Positions 57,781 to 64,000 of a DNA stretch of 64,000 nucleotides are shown here, piece after piece (the stretch's first letter is position 1; the number at the start of each line of letters is the position of its first letter). This DNA comes from Kitasatospora sp. NBC_00374. GTDB lineage: Bacteria > Actinomycetota > Actinomycetes > Streptomycetales > Streptomycetaceae. The notes under the pieces were generated by a model, which was given only the letters and a program-made list of their open reading frames with translations, searched no databases and had not been told where the DNA came from. The translations under genes and the position numbers were made by a program. Location of the stretch: contig NZ_CP107964.1 of NCBI RefSeq assembly GCF_041434935.1, positions 4,588,001 through 4,652,000 on the forward strand, read 5' to 3'.

Positions 57781-60182
57781 CCGGGACGGACGCGTTCTCG
57801 ATCGACCCCTGGGGCCTGGCCGAGCACGGCCTGGACCTGGACGCGCAGGCCCGCGCGGAGTCGCTCTTCGCGCTCTCCAACGGCCACATCGGCCTGCGCG
57901 GCAACCTGGACGAGGGGGAGCCGCACGGCCTCCCCGGCACCTATCTGAACGGCGTGTTCGAGCTGCGCCCGCTGCCGTACGCGGAGAGCGGCTACGGCTA
58001 CCCGGAGTCCGGGCAGAGCGTCATCAACGTCACCAACGGCAAGGTCATCCGGCTGCTGGTCGACGACGAGCCCTTCGACCTGCGGTACGGCGAACTCCGC
58101 AGCCACCAGCGCAGCCTGGACTTCCGGGACGGCCTGCTGCGGCGCGGCGCCGAGTGGACCTCGCCGGCCGGGCGGACGGTCAAGGTGAGCTCGGTGCGGC
58201 TGGTCTCGCTCACCCAGCGGGCGATCGCCGCGGTCGACTACACGGTGGAGGCGGTGGACGGGCCGGTCCGGATCGTGGTCCAGTCCGAACTGGTCGCCAA
58301 CGAGCAGCTGCCGGGCGGGGAACGGGACCCGCGGGCCGCCGCCGCGCTGGAGCAGCCGCTGATGGCCGAGCTGCACCACGCGGCCGGCACCAAGGCCGTC
58401 CTGGTGCACCGCACCCGCTACAGCGAGCTGCGGGTGGCGGCCGGCATCGACCACGTGATCGAGGGCTCGGACCGGGTGGACACCATCGCCGAGTCCACCG
58501 ACGACCAGGGCCGGATCAGCGTCACCACCGTGCTGGAGGCGGGGGAGCGGCTGCGGCTGACCAAGTTCATCGCGTACGGCTGGTCGGCGACCCGCTCGCT
58601 GCCCGCCGTCCGGGACCAGGTGGAGGCCGCGCTGACCGCGGCCCGGCACACCGGCTGGGACGGTCTGATGGCCGAACAGCGGGACTACCTGGAGGAGTTC
58701 TGGGACCACAGCGACGTCGAGATCGAGGGCGACGTCGAGCTCCAGCAGGCCGTCCGGTTCGCGCTGTTCCACGTCCTGCAGGCCGGTGCGCGCAGTGAGG
58801 AACGGGCCATCCCCGCCAAGGGGTTGACCGGTCCGGGCTACGACGGGCACAGCTTCTGGGACACCGAGATGTTCGTGCTGCCGGTGCTCACCTACTGCCT
58901 GCCCGGCGCGGTCGGGCAGGCCCTGCGCTGGCGGCACACCACGCTGCCGATGGCCCGCGAGCGCGCCGCCCAACTCGGCCTGGCCGGCGCGGTGTTCCCG
59001 TGGCGGACGATCCACGGCGAGGAGTGCTCCGGGTACTGGCCGGCCGGGACGGCCGCCTTCCACATCGGCGCGGACATCGCGGCGGCCGTGGTCCGCTACG
59101 TCCGGGTCACCGGGAACGTCGACTTCGAGCGGGCCTACGGGCTCGAACTGCTGGTGGAGACGGCCCGGATGTGGCGATCGCTCGGCCACCACGACGCGGT
59201 CGGACGGTTCCGGATCGAGGGGGTGACCGGGCCCGACGAGTACAGCGCGGTGGCCGACAACAACGTCTTCACCAATCTGATGGCGCAGTCCAACCTGCGC
59301 AACGCCGCCGAGGCCGCCACCCGGCACCCGCAGGAGGCCGCGACGCTGGGGGTGGACACCGAGGAGGCCGCCGCCTGGCGGGACGCGGCCGCCGCGATGT
59401 ACATCCCGTACGACGAGAAGCTCGGCGTGCACCCGCAGGCGGACGGCTTCACCGACCACCAGCTCTGGGACTTCGAGGGCACCCCGCGGGAGAGCTACCC
59501 GCTGCTGCTGCACTTCCCGTACTTCGACCTCTACCGCAAGCAGGTGGTCAAGCAGGCCGACCTGGTGCTGGCCATGCAGGTGCGCGGGGACGCCTTCACG
59601 GACGCGCAGAAGGCCCGCAACTTCGCCTACTACGAGCGGCTGACCGTCCGGGACTCCTCGCTCTCGGCCTGCACCCAGGCGGTGATCGCGGCCGAGGTGG
59701 GCCAGCTCGACCTGGCGTACGACTACACCGCCGAGGCCGCCCTGATGGACCTGCGGGACCTCGGCGGCAACACCCGGGACGGTCTGCACATGGCCTCGCT
59801 GGCGGGTGCCTGCATCGCGCTGGTGGCGGGCTTCGGCGGGCTGCGCGACAACGCCGAGTACCTCGCCTTCCGGCCCCGGCTGCCGGCCGGGATCCAGCGG
59901 CTGACGTTCTCGCTGCTGATCCGGGAGAGCCTGCTGCGGGTGGACATCCGCCACGAGGCCACCACGTACACCGTGCGCCGGGGCGGGCCGCTGACCCTGC
60001 TGCACGACGGGGAGCCGGTGCGGCTGGACCGCGAGGCCTCGGTCAGCCGGCCGACCGCCGTGGTCGAGGTGCCGGAGCGCTGCATCCAGCCGCCCGGTCG
60101 CGAGCCGGCCCGGCGGCACGCCAAGGCCGGGGTGCAGGGCATCGTTCAGTCGGGCGGGGCGGAGCACCTGGCCGCCGAGTGA
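57777..60182 (+). CDS. GH65 family disaccharide phosphorylase
   Basis: An 801-aa GH65 protein (trehalose/kojibiose/maltose phosphorylase type). It has a beta-sandwich N-terminus, then the (alpha/alpha)6 barrel with catalytic acid Glu in EGVTGPDEYSA. Conserved GYDGHSFWDTEMFVLPVL and the substrate loop GEECSGYWPAGTAAFH are also present. It is coupled to the HAD gene. Together they would release glucose 1-phosphate from an alpha-disaccharide, most often trehalose or maltose. The exact disaccharide cannot be told by eye. Confidence 0.87.
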   Translation: MTGTDAFSIDPWGLAEHGLDLDAQARAESLFALSNGHIGLRGNLDEGEPHGLPGTYLNGVFELRPLPYAESGYGYPESGQSVINVTNGKVIRLLVDDEPFDLRYGELRSHQRSLDFRDGLLRRGAEWTSPAGRTVKVSSVRLVSLTQRAIAAVDYTVEAVDGPVRIVVQSELVANEQLPGGERDPRAAAALEQPLMAELHHAAGTKAVLVHRTRYSELRVAAGIDHVIEGSDRVDTIAESTDDQGRISVTTVLEAGERLRLTKFIAYGWSATRSLPAVRDQVEAALTAARHTGWDGLMAEQRDYLEEFWDHSDVEIEGDVELQQAVRFALFHVLQAGARSEERAIPAKGLTGPGYDGHSFWDTEMFVLPVLTYCLPGAVGQALRWRHTTLPMARERAAQLGLAGAVFPWRTIHGEECSGYWPAGTAAFHIGADIAAAVVRYVRVTGNVDFERAYGLELLVETARMWRSLGHHDAVGRFRIEGVTGPDEYSAVADNNVFTNLMAQSNLRNAAEAATRHPQEAATLGVDTEEAAAWRDAAAAMYIPYDEKLGVHPQADGFTDHQLWDFEGTPRESYPLLLHFPYFDLYRKQVVKQADLVLAMQVRGDAFTDAQKARNFAYYERLTVRDSSLSACTQAVIAAEVGQLDLAYDYTAEAALMDLRDLGGNTRDGLHMASLAGACIALVAGFGGLRDNAEYLAFRPRLPAGIQRLTFSLLIRESLLRVDIRHEATTYTVRRGGPLTLLHDGEPVRLDREASVSRPTAVVEVPERCIQPPGREPARRHAKAGVQGIVQSGGAEHLAAE

Positions 60183-60275
60183 GGCGGCGGCGGCCGCGCA
60201 TGGGCGGTTTGCCCGGTTTGTCGTGCTAGGCATGGTGCTGCAGGGACGGGCCGGGCGAGCGAGACGAGGTGCCCC

Positions 60276-62009
60276 GTGGGCAGTGTGGCCGAGCAGATGG
60301 TGGAGGTGCTCCGGCAGGCGGGCGTGGAGCGGGTCTACGGGGTGGTGGGCGACAGCCTCAACCCGGTGGTGGACGCGATCCGGCGGGCCGAGGGCATCTC
60401 CTGGGTGCACGTGCGCAACGAGGAGGCGGGGGCCTTCGCCGCGGCCGCGGAAGCCGAGCTGACCGGCCGGCTCGCGGTCTGCGCCGGCTCCTGCGGCCCC
60501 GGCAACACCCACCTGATCCAGGGCCTCTACGACGCCCAGCGCAGCGGTGTCCCGGTCCTGGCGCTGGCCTCGCACATCCCGTCCGCCCAGATCGGCACCG
60601 GCTTCTTCCAGGAGACCCACCCGGAGCGGGTCTTCACCGACTGCAGCGCCTTCTGCGAGCTGGTCTCCGCCCCGGCCCAGCTGCCCCGGCTGCTGCGGGT
60701 CGCGGTGCAGCACGCGCTCGGCGCGCCCGGGGTGTCCGTGCTGGTCTTCCCCGGCGACGTCGCGGCGCTGCCCGCCGCCGGCCCCACCGGCACGAGCGCC
60801 TTCCTCACCGAACAGGCGGTCGCCGCCCCGCCCTGGTCCCAGGTCCAGGCGCTCGCCGAGGCGCTCAACGCGGCGGCCAGGGTCGCGGTGTTCGCCGGCG
60901 CGGGCACCCGCGGCGCGCACGAGGAGGTGATGAAGCTGGCCGCGACCGTCCTGGCGCCGATCGGCCACTCGCTGCGCGGCAAGGAGTGGATCCAGTACGA
61001 CAACCCGTACGACGTGGGCATGAGCGGTCTGCTCGGCTACGGGGCCTGCCACGAGGCCCTGCACGAGGCCGACCTGGTGCTGCTGCTGGGCACGGACTTC
61101 CCGTACGACTCCTTCCTCCCGCAGGCCCGTACCGTCCAGGTGGACCACGACGCCACCCGGCTCGGGCGCCGGACCCCGCTGGAGCTCGCCGTGCACGGCG
61201 ACGTCGCGGCCACCCTGCGGGCCGTGCTGCCGCTGCTGGAGCAGAAGCGCGACCGGTCCTTCCTGGACGCGATGCTCGACAAGCACTGCAAGGCGCTGGA
61301 GAGCGTGGTCGGCGCGTACACCCGGGACATCGAGCACCACCGGCCGATCCACCCCGAGTACGTCGCCGCCGCCCTGGACGAACTGGCCGCCGAGGACGCG
61401 GTGTTCACCGTCGACACGGGGATGAACAACGTCTGGGCCGCCCGCTACCTGACCCCGAACGGCAAGCGCCGGGTGATCGGCTCCTTCCTGCACGGCTCGA
61501 TGGCCAACGCGCTTCCGCACGCGATCGGGGCCCAACTCGCCTTCCCCGGCAGGCAGGTGGTCTCGCTGTCCGGGGACGGCGGGATCGGTATGCTGCTCGG
61601 CGAGCTGCTCACGGTGGCCAAGTACCGGCTGCCGGTGAAGACCGTCGTCTTCAACAACGGCGCGCTCGGCATGATCAAACTGGAGATGCTGGTCAGCGGC
61701 TACCCGGAGGCCGAGACCGACAACGGCGACGTGGACTACGCCGCGATCGCCCGCGCCTGCGGCATCCCGGCCAAGCGGGTGACCGACCCGGCCGCCGTCG
61801 CGGACGTGCTGCGGGAGGCGCTGGAGCGCCCCGGCCCGGCGGTCGTCGACGTGGTGACCGACCCCAACGCGCTGTCCATCCCGCCGCACATCACCGCGGC
61901 CCAGCTCAAGGGATTCGCGCTGGCCGCCGGGAAGACCGTGCTCTCCGGCGGGGTCGGCCGGATGATCGACCTGGCCCGTAGCAACCTGCGCAACATCCCC
62001 CGTCCGTAG
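60276..62009 (+). CDS. Thiamine-diphosphate-dependent PoxB-like dehydrogenase
   Basis: A 577-aa TPP enzyme. The TPP-activating Glu is in HVRNEEAGAF, the pyrophosphate loop is SGDGGIGMLLGELL with FNNGALGM, and the overall pattern is of pyruvate:quinone oxidoreductase (PoxB) rather than acetolactate synthase. It could oxidise pyruvate to acetate with a flavin and menaquinone. The GTG at 60276 is preceded by GAGACGAGG. Confidence 0.85.
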   Translation: MGSVAEQMVEVLRQAGVERVYGVVGDSLNPVVDAIRRAEGISWVHVRNEEAGAFAAAAEAELTGRLAVCAGSCGPGNTHLIQGLYDAQRSGVPVLALASHIPSAQIGTGFFQETHPERVFTDCSAFCELVSAPAQLPRLLRVAVQHALGAPGVSVLVFPGDVAALPAAGPTGTSAFLTEQAVAAPPWSQVQALAEALNAAARVAVFAGAGTRGAHEEVMKLAATVLAPIGHSLRGKEWIQYDNPYDVGMSGLLGYGACHEALHEADLVLLLGTDFPYDSFLPQARTVQVDHDATRLGRRTPLELAVHGDVAATLRAVLPLLEQKRDRSFLDAMLDKHCKALESVVGAYTRDIEHHRPIHPEYVAAALDELAAEDAVFTVDTGMNNVWAARYLTPNGKRRVIGSFLHGSMANALPHAIGAQLAFPGRQVVSLSGDGGIGMLLGELLTVAKYRLPVKTVVFNNGALGMIKLEMLVSGYPEAETDNGDVDYAAIARACGIPAKRVTDPAAVADVLREALERPGPAVVDVVTDPNALSIPPHITAAQLKGFALAAGKTVLSGGVGRMIDLARSNLRNIPRP

Positions 62010-62015
62010 GCCGGT

Positions 62016-62975
62016 TCAGCCTGCGGCGCGGGACGCCCGGGCCCCCAGTGCGCGCAGGTACGCGGCCAGCTCCGGGGGCTCGTGCACCTCGAACTCGCAC
62101 CCCAGCATGGCCAGTCGCAGGGCCAGCCACTCCATCGACCCGGCACCGCCGGTCTGCAGCCGGCAGCTGTGCCCGTCCAGCGGCTCGACCTCGCCCGCCA
62201 CCCGGCCGAGCCGGCGGGCCACCTCGTCGGCGGGGGCGTGCACGGTGACCACCGCCCGGTACGGCCGGTCCCGGCCGGCCAGCTTCTCGGCGACGTACGC
62301 GGCCGCGTCCCCGCCCGGCAGCTCGCGTGGCTCGAAGCGCACGCCGGTGCGCTCGGGCGCGTCGAGCCGGTCGACCCGGAAGAGCCGCCAGTCCGCGCGG
62401 TCCCGGTCCCAGCCGACCAGGTACCAGCGGTGGCCGGTGCAGACCAGCCGGTGCGGCTCCACCCGGCGGCTGCTCTCGGCGCCGTCCCCCGCCCGGTACC
62501 CGAACCGCACCCGCTCGTGGGCGGCCACCGCGGAGGCCAGCAGGGCCAGGTCCTCGGGGTCGATCCCGGGGCCGTCGCCGAACAGCAGCGGGACGGTGGC
62601 GGCCTCGATCGCGGCCACCCGGTGGCGCAGCCGGGCGGGCAGCACCTGGACCAGCTTGGCCAGCGCCCGGACCGAGGACTCCTCGATGCCGTCCACCGCG
62701 TGCCCGGCCGCCGTGCGGAGCCCGACGGCGATGGCCACCGCCTCCTCGTCGTCCAGCAGCAGCGGGGGCATCGCCGTGCCCGCCGCCAGCCGGTAGCCGC
62801 CCAGCACCCCCTTGCCGGCCTGCACCGGGTAGCCGAGGTCGCGCAGCCGCTCGATGTCCCGGCGGATCGTGCGGGAGCTGACGCGCAGGCGTTCGGCCAG
62901 TTCGCTGCCGGGCCATTCGCGCGGGGTCTGCAGCAGCGAGAGCAGGGTGAGCAGCCGGGCCGGGGTGTCGGTCAT
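62016..62975 (-). CDS. WYL-domain transcriptional regulator (YafY type)
   Basis: A 319-aa regulator. The N-terminal HTH (LLTLLSLLQTPREWPGSELAERLRVSSRTIRRDI in part) is followed by a WYL domain (GHRWYLVGWDRDRADWRLFR) and a C-terminal WCX extension. WYL domains bind nucleic acids or small ligands. It is divergent from the exporter at 63125 and probably controls it. It converges on poxB. Confidence 0.87.
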   Translation of the reverse strand: MTDTPARLLTLLSLLQTPREWPGSELAERLRVSSRTIRRDIERLRDLGYPVQAGKGVLGGYRLAAGTAMPPLLLDDEEAVAIAVGLRTAAGHAVDGIEESSVRALAKLVQVLPARLRHRVAAIEAATVPLLFGDGPGIDPEDLALLASAVAAHERVRFGYRAGDGAESSRRVEPHRLVCTGHRWYLVGWDRDRADWRLFRVDRLDAPERTGVRFEPRELPGGDAAAYVAEKLAGRDRPYRAVVTVHAPADEVARRLGRVAGEVEPLDGHSCRLQTGGAGSMEWLALRLAMLGCEFEVHEPPELAAYLRALGARASRAAG

Positions 62976-63124
62976 GGGCCCCAGCATGGCGGAGAACTAG
63001 GACAGGATCTGGCCTGCACGGCCCCTAACGTCGACCGGGAAGCGCGAGGACGTGCGGCGGGCCACGACCGGCCCCGTCGGATCCCGCCGCCCCCCGACCG
63101 ACCCCACGACGTAGGAGCATGCCG

Positions 63125-64000
63125 ATGACGCCACAGACACTCCGGGAGGACGGGCCCGAGACCGGGGCCCCCGGTGACCGCCGGCGCTGGTTCGCGCTCG
63201 CGGTGGTGATGACCGCCAGCCTGATGGACCTGGTCGACGTCACCATCGTCAACATCGCCATGCCGAGCATCCAGCGGGACACCGGCGCCTCGTTCGGCGC
63301 GCTCCAGTGGATCACCGCCGGCTACGCCCTGGCCTTCGCGGTGGGACTGATCACCGGCGGCCGGCTCGGCGACATCCACGGACGCAGGCGGCTGTTCCTG
63401 CTGGGCATCGCCGGCTTCACGGCGGCCTCGGCGCTCTGCGGCCTGGCGCCCGGCGCCGAGGCGCTGGTGGGCGCGCGGATCCTGCAGGGCGCGACGGCCG
63501 CGCTGATGGTGCCGCAGGTGCTGTCGATCATCCACGCCGGCTTCCCCGCCCACGAGCGCGGCAAGGTCTTCGGACTGTTCGGCGCGATGGTGGGGCTGGG
63601 CGCGGTACTCGGCCCGTTGCTGGGCGCCCTGCTCACCGAGTGGGACCTCTTCGGGCTCGGCTGGCGGCCGATCTTCCTGGTCAACCTGCCGGTGGGACTG
63701 GCCGGACTGCTGCTGGGCCGCCGGTTCATCATCGAATCCCGGGCCCCGCGGGCCCTGCGGCTCGACCTGGTGGGCATGGCGCTGGCCACGGGAGGCCTGC
63801 TGATGCTGCTCTACCCGCTCACCCAGGGCCGCGAACTGGGCTGGCCGCTGTGGGGGTTCGGGCTGATGGCGGGCAGCCTGCCGGTGCTCGCCCTGTTCGT
63901 CCGGTACGAGCGCCGCAAGGCGGCGCGGGACGGCTCGCCGCTGGTGGAACTGTCGCTGTTCCGGGTCCGCAGCTTCGCGGCCGGCATCGGCGTGCAGCTG
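63125..64000 (+). CDS. DHA2-family MFS exporter (truncated by window end)
   Basis: The first 292 residues of a DHA2-type exporter, running off the right edge in frame. It has LMDLVDVTIVNIAMPSIQ in helix 1, GGRLGDIHGRRR (motif A) and the GALLTEWDLFGLGWRPIFLVNLP region. AGGAG precedes the ATG at 63125; an ATG at 63119 is an alternative. It is divergent from the WYL regulator. Confidence 0.85.
   Translation, partial: MTPQTLREDGPETGAPGDRRRWFALAVVMTASLMDLVDVTIVNIAMPSIQRDTGASFGALQWITAGYALAFAVGLITGGRLGDIHGRRRLFLLGIAGFTAASALCGLAPGAEALVGARILQGATAALMVPQVLSIIHAGFPAHERGKVFGLFGAMVGLGAVLGPLLGALLTEWDLFGLGWRPIFLVNLPVGLAGLLLGRRFIIESRAPRALRLDLVGMALATGGLLMLLYPLTQGRELGWPLWGFGLMAGSLPVLALFVRYERRKAARDGSPLVELSLFRVRSFAAGIGVQL

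Noticed and set aside
1..64000. CRISPR array, prophage or NRPS/PKS megasynthase
   Set aside because: No regularly spaced repeats with unique spacers, no phage structural genes, and no modular synthase domains were seen.

Overview
The DNA is very GC-rich with strong third-position GC bias, frequent GTG starts and ATGA/GTGA gene overlaps. Together with the gene families present (PucR/CdaR and WYL regulators, DHA2 exporters, Uma2, macrodomain and LtrA proteins, a Phe/Asp/Glu tRNA array), this points to a Streptomycetaceae chromosome (Streptomyces or Kitasatospora). All product names are inferred by recognising motifs and families by eye; no database search was run.

Bases ~86-36,020 look like one biosynthetic gene cluster (BGC). 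The left arm (138-6012) holds a hydrolase, a DHA2 exporter, a quinone-oxidoreductase-like enzyme, an acyltransferase-3 and an NmrA-like reductase. Next come an IS701-like transposase relative that has lost its first catalytic Asp, and a GAF/PucR regulator. The core (9777-24,763) has a methyltransferase, a fused aminodeoxychorismate synthase, a transaldolase, a WrbA-like flavoprotein and a class II DAHP synthase. It continues with an EntA-like dehydrogenase, PhzD and PhzE, which together should make 3-hydroxyanthranilate. After these come a YdhR-like protein, a KAS III, an arylamine N-acyltransferase, an NTF2-like protein and a two-gene arylcarboxylate reductase of GriC/GriD (LuxE/LuxC) type. 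The opposing right operon (26,014-32,751) encodes a CreD-like lyase, a CreE-like FAD monooxygenase, an aromatic hydroxylase, an AMP-forming ligase and an SRPBCC protein. This resembles the aspartate-nitrosuccinate (ANS) route to nitrous acid plus a candidate diazotase. A GNAT, a TetR regulator, a VOC protein and a BBE-like flavin oxidase close the cluster, followed by a 15-bp-stem terminator.

Four copies of a 13-bp operator (near CTACACCGTGTAG) lie before the TetR gene and before the left-arm genes 30-33 kb away, tying the two ends together. My reading is an undescribed pathway that reduces or acylates a 3-hydroxyanthranilate-type arylamine and nitrosates or diazotises it; the product is unknown.

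Bases 36,096-39,628 hold an orphan WXG100 protein, an NlpC/P60 effector-like protein, a TerD-like protein, a small membrane protein and a Uma2 nuclease. Bases 39,750-43,504 are a small island bounded by 44-bp direct repeats derived from the 3' end of tRNA-Phe. It carries a pRiA4b ORF-3-like gene, an unknown gene and a Phd-type toxin-antitoxin pair with its own operator.

Bases 43,462-64,000 are mostly ordinary chromosome. They hold tRNAs Phe, Asp, Glu and Lys, a metallopeptidase, a CrcB-DUF190-CrcB fluoride operon, a lipoprotein and a DEAD-box helicase with an 87-bp coding repeat. Further on are macrodomain, LtrA, phosphatase, SDR, transglutaminase-like, AlkZ-like and nucleotidyltransferase genes, a decayed HTH gene, a VOC protein, a HAD/GH65 disaccharide-phosphorylase pair, a PoxB-like enzyme, a WYL regulator and an exporter cut by the window edge.
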